NCBI GenBank assembly: GCA_035048495.1
Contig: CM068540.1
Location: 3,208,829 to 3,272,828, forward strand
Direction: 5' to 3'
DNA: 64,000 bases
DNA from: Euptelea pleiosperma
Lineage: Eukaryota; Streptophyta; Magnoliopsida; Ranunculales; Eupteleaceae
Shown here piece by piece: positions 12,402 to 25,700 of this stretch. The position numbers and the translations under genes are program-made. Under the pieces are notes generated by a model, which worked only from the letters and a program-made list of their open reading frames with translations, was not told the origin of the DNA and did no database searches. Within the stretch, counting starts at the first letter, position 1; every line of letters begins with the position of its first letter.

Positions 12402-14155
12402 GTACTAGTTGGTGACCCGTGCCCGCGGCACTCCCCAAAAAAGCATTTGCCAAAATCAGGTTTGAGTGACTGAGATCAATCGTCTAGTTGAGGATAAGAT
12501 CTAGGCCCTTCTTTATTGAAGTTTATAAGGGGGGGGGGGCAACTGAGCTCATTGGTTATATAGAAATGGCCCGTGTCCACGGCACGCTCCGACAAAAGCG
12601 TTTGCAAAAATCGGGTGCCATCGACACTCAAACGGTGTAATGGACTGGGGTCATTACCGTTTTTCCGTTATAACGGCTGTTATATAACAGATTGTAATGC
12701 ACAGGGGCAAAAATGGTAATGAGAAATAACGGCGTTAAAATTCAAATTTTGAATTTCAAATTTTCAATCTATTGCGCACGGGGGTTGATTGAGTGGGAGT
12801 GACTGAATAAATGAGGGGGGTTGAGTAGCTGAAATCTAACCGTCCACATTAGATGGATGGATTTGATCTCAACCACTCTTTATCTTGTGAAGCAGGATAA
12901 GATAAGAGAGAAGACAACTTCCCTATTTTGTTATATAGACTAGTAAATGGCCCGTGCCCACGGCACTCTCCGACAAACTGGGGTCATTAACGTATTTCCC
13001 ATTATAACAACTGTTATAACAGATTGTAACGCACATGGGCAAAAATAATGGAAATAACATAAAATAACGTAAAATGATGGCGTTAAAATGCAAATTTCAA
13101 AATTTGAATTTCTAATTTTCAATTTGTTGTGTGCGGGGTCAAATGAGTGGGAGTGACCGAATAAATGAGGGGATTGAGTCGTTGAAATCTAACTGTCCAC
13201 ATTAGATGAATAGATTTGATCTTAACCACTCTTTATCTTATGAAACAGGATAAGATATGAGATAAGACAACTTCCCTGTTTTGTTATATAGACTAGTGGG
13301 TGCCCCGTGCCATCGGCACTCCTTGACAAAGAATTTGCCAAAATAGGTGAGTGGCGGAGATCCACTGTCCATTTGGGGGAGGATTAGATCTCGGCCCTTC
13401 TTTGTTGATGCTTATAAGAGGTATAAGTAGGGAGACAACCAATGTGTTTTGTTATATAGAATAGTAAATGGCACATGCCCACGGCACTCTCCGACAAAAG
13501 CGTTTGCAAAAATTGGGTGCCTTCATCACTCAAACGGTATAACGGAATGGGGCGTTACCGTTTTTTCCATTATAACAGCTGTTATAACGGATTGTAACGC
13601 ACAGAGGGAGAAATGGGAAAATAACATGAAAATCAAAAAATAACGGTGTTGAAATTCAAATTTTGAATAAATTGAGGTCAAATGAGGCGGATTGAGTAGC
13701 TGAAATCTAACCGTCCACATTAGATCGATGGATTTGATCTCAACCACTCTTTATCTAACTGTCCCCATTAGATGGATGGATAAGATAAGAGAATACAACT
13801 GAGTTGTCTTGTTATATGCGTGGGTGGCCCGTGCCCGCAGCACTTTTCGACAAAGTATTTGTCAAAATCGGGTGGGAGTTAATCTCAGCCATCGATATGA
13901 AGCATAGTGGATCTCAGCCACTCATTATTGAAGCCATATAAGATAAGAGGGGGTATAAGAAAACCACAGTCACTTGTTATGATAGTGGGTGGCCATGCCC
14001 ATTGCAATTCCGAACAAAGCATTTGTCAAAATTGGGTGTGAGTGGCTGAGATCCACCGTCTAGTTAGGGGATAAGATCTCGGCCCTTCTTTGTTGAAACA
14101 TATAAGAGGGGGTATAAGTGGGGAGACAACTTCCCTGTTTTGTTATATAGATATT
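12402..14155 (-). repeat. Tandem array of seven Helitron-like terminal modules
   Basis: Seven consecutive modules begin at about 12404, 12556, 12938, 13284, 13451, 13811 and 13976. Most junctions carry a TTGTTATATAGACTAGT-like string followed by a short hairpin such as GTGCCCACGGCAC. Read on the minus strand this is a hairpin, about 10 bases, then CTAGT, which is the layout of a Helitron 3' end (hairpin then CTRRT). Two module types alternate in the order A, B, B, A, B, A, A. A is about 150-170 bp and includes GATAAGATCTCGGCCCTTC. B is about 345-380 bp and includes a GGGGCGTTACCG block. No Rep/helicase frame is present. The Helitron identity is inferred from the end structure. Confidence 0.6.
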
Positions 14156-14319
14156 CTTATTTGTTTATTTGGTGCTATTTGCAATTACACAATTCTCTGA
14201 GGGGTTCCATATAATTTCACACACACCAAGAAGGGAAGAGATAGTACCCCACTCCACCTTGGCAACGACCTAAGATATAGAAATTATTTCACACACACAT
14301 ACACCAATAACCCCCTAAA

Positions 14320-16320
14320 TACATGTCCCTTTTGTTGGTGGACAATGGACCTACACACCAAGAATCAACCTGATTGGTGATTTCTAACTATTGGATTTGA
14401 GCATTTTTTTTTCATTTTAGGTATAGAACTCGTCAATAGGCCTGTTGATGAAATCCCTGATGAAAAGAATGTTCAAATCCAATGGCTAGAAATCACCAAT
14501 GAAGCTTATTTTTTCGTGTAAGTTCACCAAGAGACGGGCAGACATTCATATGGTCAGTGAGCCTGAAAGAGTGTGCCATGTGTTGTATTCCTGCGGCGCT
14601 GGCAAATTAACTAATGAGTATGCCATAGCTTGCCAACGTTGGCAAACCAATTTTTTTGCCTAGGTTAAAAATCAACCCATGGAAAAAATTCAAATCCAAT
14701 GGTTAGAAACCATCAATCAGGCTGATTTTTGCTCTTCTAGAGATGTTTCAAAGTTCAAACATGCCCACCTCTCTAAGAGTCACGTGGCCTTTTATTTGCT
14801 GCCCGGACGACGCACCGATCAAAACGCCAACATCAAAATTTTTCTCTGATATTTGGTGTGTAGGTCCATCATGGGATTGGTCAAATATTGATGGTGACTA
14901 GGTCCACTGAAAGAGTGCCACATGGCATTTTGAAGCTTCTATATTCACTGGAAATTAAAGTTTTTCGAGTCCATTTTCCTCTCAAGGACGTCTTAATGAG
15001 CCACATGACACACTCTCCTAAACCAGTGACTGTGGAGTAAAACTTGCTTGACCACCAACGGTAAGAGAAGCCCTGAACACCCATAATATGAGCCACGTGG
15101 TACATTCTCAGAACACGCAGACCGTATGGATGTTTGGCTAATCCCTAAATGGACCTACAAATAAAAAATAGCCAAATTAGTGATTTCAAACCATTATATC
15201 TTTATACCCAAATAATGGTAAATAGGGCCTGTTTGGTAACGCTCCGCGGCGGGCAAATAAAATATTTGGCCGAGCAAATATTCGCCCGACTGCGTTTGGC
15301 AGCCACTCGCCCTCGGCGAATATTTAGCCGGGCCCTCATATTTGCCCTCCGCGGCAGGAAAACATTTGATCACCCCCCCCCCCCCCCCCTGTGAAAATAT
15401 TTTCACGCCGATTATGCCTTGGTGAGAAAATTTTATTTTCTCGCCGGAAAATCACTATTTTCAATAAAAATTAAAATTTTAATATATAAAAAAGATAAAA
15501 ATAATTTTTTTTTATTCTTTGACATAATATGTGGTTCCCGCACTCGCCCAGCCTATTTTTGACTTACTTTGATATGTGGGACCCACTCAAATTGAAAGAA
15601 AATGAAGTAAGCTGAAGTGAGCTAGCTCATACACGTACCAAACATTGTTAAATATTGCTATGAGCAAATATTTAGTCAAGATAATATTCGCCTGGCTAAA
15701 TATTCGCCGTCGGAACTCTTTTTCTCACGTACCAAACAGGCCCTAATGCTCAAATTCACACGGTTAAAATCAACCCATAAAAATGACTTTAACTAACGCT
15801 TAGAAATCATTGATCAGCTTGATTTTGATTTTGGGTTTATAGGTCCACGGTCCACCTAGGGATTGGCCAAACATCTATACGGTCAGTGTCACGCGGCTTA
15901 TATTGTGGGTGGTAGGTAAGATTTACTCCTGACTGAATGTTTGGCCCATCCTTGAGAAATTTTTTTAAGCCGCGATCATGCGCCCAATCATATTGGGCCA
16001 GATACACCAGGGTACATCGGGCGCAAAATCATTGCCCTACATTTAGGTGTACCTGGTGGCGCTGGCGCTGGCGCAATATGCTTGGGTGCATGATCGCCGG
16101 AAAATTTCTCATCCCTAATGGACTATAGACCAAAAATCAGCTCAATTGATGATATCTAGCCGTTGAATTTGAGTCTTTTCATGACCAATTTTAGCCATGG
16201 GATTTACTTAGATAACGGCTAGAAATCACCAATCAGGCTGATTTTGTCCGTAGGTCCACTTAAGGACGGGTCAAACATCCAGACGGCCGGGGTCTCGAAC
16301 AGTGTGCCACGTGGCTCTTA
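14320..16320. repeat. Degenerate dispersed repeat family carrying GCCACGTGGC
   Basis: Several diverged, partly inverted copies of one repeat. Hallmarks are CCAAAAATCAGCCTGATTGG, GATTTCTAACC.TTGGATTTG, GGCCAAACATCCATACGG with TCAG, and GCCACGTGGC(T/A)C. The same family recurs at about 8690-9240, 33420-34020, 58010-58130 and 59200-59340. It has no coding frame and is probably a non-autonomous DNA transposon; its ends are not resolved. The copy nearest ABC1K ends about 470 bp before the start codon. Confidence 0.75.
15224..15744. mobile_element. 521-bp MITE with AGGGCCTGTTTGGTA ends
   Basis: The left end AGGGCCTGTTTGGTAACG and the right end, reverse complement AGGGCCTGTTTGGTACGT, are near-perfect inverted repeats. 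AAT flanks both sides (15221-15223 and 15745-15747); if the outer A is excluded the flank reads TA. The element interrupts a copy of the dispersed repeat, whose text resumes at 15748. The interior has inverted CAAATATT and GGCGAATATT blocks and a C-run near 15371-15388. The family is probably Tourist/Harbinger-like, but the duplication length is ambiguous. Confidence 0.75.
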
Positions 16321-16784
16321 CAGATATTTTTGCTCAGAAGACGTGTTTAAACTAAAAACTAAAAAGGTCTCAAGGTTTATCGGCTCACATTCAGTATGAG
16401 TCTCAAATCTTTTACATGGGACCCACAAGTCCGGGTCCCATTCGGATCTTATCATGGCAACCCAATGGCCACGTATCAGATGTACATCATCCTTCCACGT
16501 GGCAAGAAACACTGACAAAAGTCGTGCAATAAAACAAATCCATTTGTCCAAGTTTGTCGCGTCAATCCCTCGAATAACAGCTCTGTGGCCTCTACTCTCC
16601 TCTCTTCTCTCTCTCCCTCTCCTGAGTCTCCTCTCGCTTCAGTCAGTCGAGCTCCCTCTACGTTTCTCCCTCAAAACACTGATGATCCAAAATCCGGAAA
16701 TTTTCGGTCTGTGTATGATCAGGTGTTTAAGCGGCTGTGTTATATCAGGTACACGCTAATACACTAGAGTAATTGACGGTGTTG
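16305..16784 (+). promoter_or_regulatory. Upstream region of the ABC1K gene: two CACGTG boxes and a pyrimidine patch
   Basis: GCCACGTGGC at 16305-16314 lies in the edge of the dispersed repeat, and TCCACGTGGC at 16495-16504 lies in unique DNA; both contain the G-box core. 16591-16650 is a long CT-rich patch of the kind found near plant transcription starts. I see no strong TATA box, which fits a CT-rich plastid-protein gene promoter. The transcription start is not determined. Confidence 0.5.
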
Positions 16785-19700
16785 ATGGAGCTCTGCAATT
16801 CACCAGCCGGACGACCTTCTTCACTCTCTGCTCCGCGTCCTACAGTAACCCCGAATTGGTTGTCACCTAGAGCTCATCGTCTGTGTACAAGGCCCCGTGC
16901 ATCTCAAAGTACGCCCTTCGTCCGATTCTCAAATTTGGCTTCAACTTCTCCTGGCTCACAGAAATTGACCCCTCTGAGGAGAAGAGGGGGTGGTGATGAT
17001 GATAGGAGTGGAAACAATTCTTCAACAAATGGGTTGGGCGGATGTCGAGCAGCAGCGCCATGGAGCAGCTTGATTTTGAACGCGGTGTTTGTATTCCCTT
17101 TCGCAAGTACACTCCGGAAATGGTATAGAATGCAAACTCAACTTTTATTTTATAGATTAATCCTCATTCTTAGGCTAGGCACCCCTAAAGCTTAGGTCTT
17201 AACCATTAGGATCCTAACAAACCACCACGTTTCCACGCCAACGTAGGCGATAGAGGTACATAAAGCTTAGGTCTTAGCTATTAGTATCCTAACATTTGAT
17301 GAACTAATATTACTTTCAGCCATGAAATAACACTACCTTCACTCTTGCAATGTGTAACTAATTAAATTAATTTTCCGTTATGAGACTATACATAACCACC
17401 AGTGTATGGTACATACATTGTGAAACGGAATTATACTTTGAACCATGATTCCATTTGTTTGATGTTCAATTGATGAAATTCCCATTGTATCCTCAGTTTC
17501 ATTGACATGGTTTCCATATTAACTCAATTAGGTACGGAGTAAGGTTTTGGAATCGAGAGGGGCTATACTATCGCTCATCGGTCGTGGTGTGGAGATAGTT
17601 TGGAGTTTAGGTCTGTACTGGTCAACTCTTATGTACGACTTCTTGGTCGGACGGGATGAAGAAGTCGTTCCTTATCGTGCACGACAGCTCAGGAATCTCT
17701 TGTGCGATCTGGGACCATCCTTCATCAAAGCCGGGCAGGTTTAATTATCATTTTTTTGGTTTCAACTCTGTTAAATTTAATTGTCTCTTACATGCATTTC
17801 TCTGAAGAGTTTAGTCTGTGAAACGGGATTACCAATCCACCACAACTCTCTCGTCAAGATGTTATTAAACAATCGATGCAATTGTAATTATTCTGATTTA
17901 TCGTATGATATGATACAAGATCTAGTGATACTCATGAACAGTATGATAAAGATATATAATGCCATGCTTTTCATAAATTGGCTTGTTGACAATGAGTTGT
18001 TGTCATGTTCTAATAACAGGTTCTGGCAAATAGACCCGACATTATAAGGGAAGATTATATGAATGAACTCTGTATTCTTCAAGATGATGTTCCTCCATTT
18101 CCTAATCAGGCAAGGACAGCGACCGTAAAGAGAAAAACTAAAACTATTTTTGCAATTTAGCTTCTAGTAATTTTGCTCAAATGAAACCTTTTCGTTCAAG
18201 CAGTTAGTGACTTGGGTTGACAATTTTTTGTAGGTTGGCTTCACCATTATTGAAGAGGAATTGGGGAAACCCCTCGAAGCGGTTTTCAGCAAAATTTCAT
18301 CGCAGACGATAGCGGCTGCAAGTTTGGGTCAAGTTTATCGTGCTACTCTACGTGACACAGGGGAGGATGTTGCTATTAAGGTTGTATATATATATTTTCG
18401 TGTTCTTCTTTTTTAGCTAATGAGGTAGCCCTCTTGTTTACTTTTTTATTTGGACGGAGGGTGATGGGTTGCTGGGGTTTTCCCCCTTCTTTATTTTTCA
18501 TCAATTTATTTCATTACCTATAAAAAAAAGATTTATCTGGTGGCAGTTGTACCTTTCTTATTCTTTCCTACCTTCGCTACATGGTATTAAATACCAATAA
18601 GTTATAATTTATCATACGATATGCTACATTTTCGGAAGAGTATCATACAATACATAAGGTGAAGTTTCATCATAATTTATTCTAATATCGTGAAAAACAG
18701 TACGATATTTAGCGATAATTATTGTTTCCTGAGGTCACACGTATGCGCTCTAGTGACAATATTTAGTACCATGGCTGACTATAGTCAATTCCTGTACACA
18801 TCAACTTGTTCTGCTTGCTGGATGATCCTGCTCTCCATAAACGTACTAAATATTTTTTTGATTGCATTCTTCGAGTTCACATTTTCCATCTATTCATATG
18901 ATAGTCACCAGCATAAGTTTAGTTTCTTTCCCTTTGTAAGTTGATAAAGAATCTATATAGGGTCAATATCAATGCTAGAGTTCAGTGACTATTTATTGAA
19001 AAAACAATGATGTATGTGATAAGATGCGAAATATGCCAGAGGCAAAATGGTTGCACCTAATATGTCTCCTTGTTTCTGAACATATTGGTTTTGCCCCCGC
19101 ATCCAGAGTATACCTTTTATTCAATGGATGAGGATTTCCACAATTGTTTCTTGCGGTTGCCAACCTTCCTCTTCCTGGAGTCATGCATTCCAGACTGATG
19201 TTTAGTAGGGAGTCATTATGTTGTCCTTTGTATCAGGGGTCTATGTTATGGGATCATGAACCAATTACTTGTGGTCTGGCATTTTTTGTTCTGAATTCCA
19301 CATTGCTTGTGTTTATTCTTTAGTTTATGAATCTCGTGTTACTTGGATAGAGTTCTGAAGATCAATGAAGCTTATTTTTAGAGGACGATTAAGATAGGCA
19401 AGCAGATCTAGTTAGGTTTGACAGTAATGAGTTCTGAAAATTTGTTTCATTTTTCCTATTTGTTTCTTTAATGATACTTGTACAAACTACTGTTTATACT
19501 CGCTTAAATATAATCACATCTAGTTGTAGAGGACTCTTGATTTCTGAGCGTCAAAAAATTAGTTTTCAAGGAAGTCAAATTTAATCCTAATATGGATAAT
19601 TCCTTTGTTCATTTATAGGTTCAAAGGCCTGAGATAGAACCTATAATCTACCGGGATCTTTTCCTGTTTCGTACTCTTGCTTCATTCTTGAATGGTATCA

Positions 19701-22700
19701 GTCTACAGAAATTGGGCTGCAATGCGGAGCTTATAGTTGATGAATTCGGTGAGAAGCTTTTGGAGGAGCTTGATTACACCCTGGTAACTTTGGCAACTTC
19801 CCAGTTTTTTGGAGTTACTAAGTCTGTATAATATTGCTACTGAACGAAAGAAAAGCAAAGATTGAATTGGGGCCATCGCTCACATATATTGTGAGTCCTG
19901 CATTTTTGGGATTTTGGTCTGCACGATTGTATGTGTGCATGCACTTCCTATTTGTGTCCTCAATTTCAACCGATTAGATGTGATAACCGTAGATTTTTAT
20001 AGTTTCATTTTTTATATTTGACTGCTTCCGGTATGTTGTTGCTTTTGTTATTCAGGAGGCCCGGAATATTGAAGATTTTCTGGAGAACTTCAAAAACGAT
20101 CCTACTGTTAAAATTCCCCGGGTTTATAAACAGCTTTCAGGTTCACGTGTTTTAGTAATGGAATGGATTGATGGCATCCGGTGCACTAACCCACAGGTTA
20201 GGATACCAAAATAGATGCCTTGTATATTTCATCTTCTTGAACTTAATATCGTGGGTATTGTTTTTTTTTCCTATCCTTTTATTATGGTTTTAAAGGTAAA
20301 GGGCTGAATGAAGGTCTTTTATTCCAGAACAGGAGTATGTCTTTATCTATTGGACTTCCACTTTCCTTACGTTAGATATAATTTTCAATTTTTTTACGTG
20401 TACCTCAGGCTATTAAAGAAGCAGGCATGGATGTAAATGGATTTTTGACAGTTGGAGTGAGTGCCGCTTTGCGACAATTGCTTGAATTTGGGTTGTTTCA
20501 TGGAGATCCACATCCTGGAAATATCTTCGCTATGCGTGATGGACGTATTGCATATGTTGACTTTGGGAATGTTGCTGTGCTCAGTCAGGTACAATTATAC
20601 TTCAAATATACTCAGTCAAAGATCTTTCAATGTGTGAACGAAAGTCCTTTTCTTTTTCTTAGTTGGACATATAGTCAAGCTTTTAATGAACTACGGAATT
20701 ATTTTTGAATTAAGAGGCAATACTAATACTAGACTTTGTTTCCATGGGGTATCCTACAAATACACACACTCTCTCTCTCTCTCTAGCAAAAGATGTGAGG
20801 GAAGCTGATAAGCAATGTTATTCAGACAGTGTTGGATGGAGTACCGTCTTGGGTATTGGTACTTATAGGACACTGTGTACATGTACCAAATTGAAAAACT
20901 TAACCTTTCCAAGGGGTAACCAATTTTGTTGTGGGCCTTAATGCCCAAAAACTTATGTATTTTTAAATCAACGTTTAAAAGAGGCCATTTTAACGGTATA
21001 ACGGACTGGGGGCGTTACTGTTAAAACCGTTAAAATGTCCTCCGTTAAAACGAATTGTAACGGATAGGGGCAAAAATGAAAAAAATGGAAAAAGGGAATT
21101 TAACGGAATTTAAAGGGAAAAAACGGCGCTGAAATCAAATTTTCAAAAACGAAAAAAAACGGAAATTAATGGAAAATAACCAAAATAACGGCCGTTTTTT
21201 TCCACAAATTTGCTATTATTTTCTAAGCATCAAAACGGTTCTTAACGTAACGGGCTTGGGGCGTTACCGTTTTAACGGCCGTTAAAAACCATTTAAACGG
21301 CGTTATTTTAAACCATGCTTTAAATTATACTTGTTACTTTGCCTTTTCTATTCATCACTCAAGATCTAAATATATTAAAGATGGACTTGAAAATGAACAA
21401 AAAATATAATACCCGTTTGCCCTTTATTTGTTGGTTGGTGTCTTTAAGTACCACTGTCCGTGTTGAAATTGACACCCATATGCCAGGTAACGTAGAGGAA
21501 TTCAGAATTATATGCAAGCAACTTGAGTCCAGAGAAATAACAGATAAGGTATAGATCTAAAGGGAGATAAGGCGATTGTCCAAATTTTACTGAGCAACAA
21601 CATGTGGAATTTGCCTCTTGCTGTCGCGAGAGACTTGAATAGCTGTCACAAAAGCCAAAATGCTTCCATCCCAATAAGTTCCTTGTGAAATTTTCACTGG
21701 GATATGGAGTTGTTTTTCAGACATATTATTGTGTTGAGTGCATCAATATCACTCCAAAGAAAGGTCAGCTTGTCCTATATTCCCTTCCATGGGATCCATC
21801 AATATATCCATCTCTAGAGGGATGCGAAAGGAATGGCAATTTCAAGGAGTTCCTGTGAGGCAAATAGGCAATAGGCTTAACTTTTACTTTTCTTTCTCTC
21901 CTTTTATTTTGCCCTCTCTTCTATGAGTAATTGAAAAGACCTCTAGTTCTTGTTCCTTGAGTTGCCTGTAGTAGGTAACTGTGAAGACTTGTGTTTCTTC
22001 TTTCTTCTCTTCTCCCAGTAGATCGCAATACAGATTTGTGTAGCTTCTTTCTCCCGCAGCCCTTTGAGACTTCAGAACTCTTTGGATCCATCTGTTTGGT
22101 GTGCTTCTAACTTTTTGCTCCTTGATCTGATCTTCATGATTTATGTACTCTACATTTCTTATTATCTTGACTAAATTATTGGATTAACTAGCAATTAAAA
22201 ATAAAAATGGTTGTTCTTCACAACCATTGGTATGTGGTTGTTTCAAACTTTCCAAATTTAATGAACCCAATGATTTTTCAGGCTTATTGTTGGGGTGCAC
22301 CATTATTTTGATGTAGTGCTGGGGCATATCCTAATTATTCTCAACACACTAAAATGAAAACCCCATATTCTTAGCAGATGAGATGATACCAGAACCATTA
22401 CAGTATCTTAAAAAAACACACCTGAGAGACCTTTTTTTTTTCTCTCCTGTTTGTTACTATGACAATATGAATTTTTAATCTGGAACACATGATATATTGA
22501 TTCCTTAAGTGTTTCTCTTAGGAAATGAGGTGCCAATGTGCATGTGTTTCCATATTGTGTTGATTTGGATTGATGCAACTACTAATCACAATTGGAACTC
22601 TAGGATCGGTAGAACTTTTAGTGAATGATATGATATCCTGGATTGCAGTTCAAATAATCGGATATGGGAGAAATTTTTTGCTATAAGTGCCTGACATGAG

Positions 22701-25700
22701 TCCAACTTATTTGAAGTGGTGAAACTATCAGGGAGCAGTTCTGTTTCAGGTTTGATGCGATGAGCCACTTAACTACCCTTTTTTTTTATCGAGGGCTGAG
22801 AGGCCCCAAACTATACAGCCGAAACAAAAGGAAATGAAAAGCTCCGAGAGCATTACACCCAAAGCCCCAAAACAAAGACCCAAAAAAAGAACTCCACTAG
22901 CTGATAACTCAAGCTTAGTAGAATTCGTTGTATCTGAGTTGGCATGCTTCGAAACTCCGCTGGTACAACTTGAAGACGCAATAAGAAAAATCTAAATTCT
23001 TTGAGAACCCGCTAGTGAAATGTGAAGCAACATTAAATATCGAAATTAACTCCAGGAGGTGCTATTGTAGCCTCGACAGTCATGGAAGCACAGCAGAATT
23101 GCCATCTTTACGAGTTTAAGTCATTCCATGAGAAAATGGTATGGTGATGCTGCAATGCTTGCCAATTTGGAGAGGTGACTGCAAGAACAGCCGAACCTTT
23201 GGCCTTGGTACTGGGGTTATTGTTGGTATCATCCATTGCTTGCTCTTTGTTGTAAGGGGTAACTTTGTTAATTCTGTCAATATAATTTGGTGTATGTAGA
23301 GGAAGGAGAGCTACAAATATTAGTGAGATTTTTTGCCTGTATTTCTTTATAATTAAGCCTCTTTTCATGTGATCTATCATATTCATAGGGAGGACCATTT
23401 GTGAATCTTTAAGCAGCTATTGTCTGTGGTTGGATTCCGATCTATGGGGCAGCATTCCCATTGAGGTCGTAATCCTTTTCTATTTTAGGGTTCTTTGAGA
23501 AGTTCCGTTCACTTATGACACTATTAATGCAAAAACTTATTTCAGAGGTGGATTGCCATTTATGCATCAAAATAATTGGTTTTTCTTCCATAGGAGTTAC
23601 AAAAATTCTTAGATTCCTTGACGCAGCACTGCTGCTAGTGCTGCAAGATGCTTGTTGCAAGAAATTGAAAAACTAAGACAATAATAAAACAAAGCTGTCC
23701 AAAGAAAAATACAGTAACAAATGAAGAGGGAGCTAGATCAACTCTCACATAAGCAGCTAAAAGCACAGCTTCACAATAGTCTTCGACATAAAGCAATAAT
23801 ACCCAATTACCTGAAAAACTTTGCAAATGCCCAGCCCTTTCTCTATATATATGTTAATGAAACTCTCTGTAAAACCCTTGGTACTCCTAGCCCTCACTAA
23901 TTTATTGATGTTATTATCTCAGCCACTAAAAATAACTTAAAAGTAAATCCCTCAACTACGCTTAAATTCTCTATAATTTTAAAATAACCTAGAATACCCA
24001 TAAAATCCTTAAAAAGTCTCTCCCACGTCTAACTTAAAAAATAAAATAAAATAAATAATAATAAAACTAAACCTATTACTAGATTATGGGGCCCACACTT
24101 AAATAAAACATAAAATTAAAGTTTCATTATCCCACGAGCTGTATGACCACAGCTCATTTCCAGGGTTTTAGATCATGAATAGGCCCTGTAATGTGAAGCT
24201 TACGCGCTCTCTCCTTTTTGTTCTTCCAGCCCGGTCGCCTAAGGTTGATAACCCTATGGTGGTCCTTGGGTGAAATCCCAGCCTCAAAAGCCCTCTCCTT
24301 GTGGCTGCATGATGAGTTTTGCTGGCTGGTTCGTCCATATAGCAGGCTGCATCATTTCTTGAGACCACCATAAACTGATATGAATTTCTTTCATTGGCTA
24401 GTTAAGTGACACATCACACAAGTATCAAAATATTCCCCCGAGTTTTGGTGCATCTTTTTTGCCAAGTTGCCAACATTAGGGACCTGTAAGGCTCTAACTA
24501 GATAGAGGGGTATCTTTTGTTGGTCACTTTATTGATGTAACATTTTGTTTCCTCGTGCATATGGTGATTCACATGCATGTAGACCACCAGTAGCTACAAA
24601 AGGATTGATGTTGGGCCTTGCAGACATGGTTTTTTTCAGCTATTTAAGTAATGATTAGCTAACATAATTCATAATTGTCAAAACATTCTGCTGAGATTTT
24701 ATTGCATCCTTTTTTTCAAGCTGCTGTATCAGATCCTGTAACGATCTAGAGCGGTATCTCATGCTGATTGCTTGTACCATTAGTGATTGTTATGTACTTT
24801 ATTTAGCTAGTGTATCTGTAACATTGAACATACCTTTCAGTGTGCATATTATGTGCACTTAATCTACTTGATTTAGTTAACCCTCTTTCTCATCCCTCCA
24901 ACCAGTGGAGGCCAACTACATTCATTTTGAAGCAATGCTTGTGGCTTATTCTTGTGCCAAATAAAAAATTCCAAGAATCTTCAAGGGCAAAAACCATGGA
25001 CATTTAACATTTCTATGGATGTTCCTGGCCTTGCTAACTCTTTAGTTAAGGTTGTATTGTGCCTTGAATGAAACTTTATGTAGGGATTGCGTATTAGTCT
25101 GTGTGCGATCTCATGTGGACTTTTTTTTTCCAGCAAAATAAACAGATTTTGATTGATGCTGTTGTCCATGCTGTAAATGAGGACTATGCTGAGATGGCAA
25201 ATGATTTCACAAGGCTTGGTTTCCTTGCTAGTGGGACTGATGTGGCTCCCATTGTTCCGGCTTTAGAAGCAATCTGGCAGAATTCATCTGGAAAAGGGCT
25301 ATCTGATTTTAATTTTCGAAGTGTTACTGGTAAACTTCGTATCCCGCTTCTCCTTTTTTTCTCTAGATAAGCCTACTCTTGTTGCAGCTTCTCTGTGCTT
25401 GAGGTATGTCCCTAATTATTATAATATTGTGTGGTTGGTTGTCATGAACTAATTTAAAATATCTAATTCACATGAACGTAATCATCATCTATGCCTTATC
25501 CCAAAATGGTGGGGTCGGCAACGTGAATTCTATTTTGCCATTTGACTTTGTTGAGAGCTATGTCTTTTGTCAAACCATATGTTTTTAGATCTTTTCTTAC
25601 TACCTCCATCCATGTCATTGTTGGCCTTCCTTTCTCCCTTTTAAAGCTTTCAACTTACACCAAAGCTCTCCTTCTCACTGGCGCCATCATTTGTCTTTGT

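Noticed and set aside
17123..17160. Exon 1 of ABC1K continuing to the stop at 17195
   Set aside because: The following exon restores the conserved family sequence only if splicing occurs near 17122; the read-through tail is hydrophobic nonsense.
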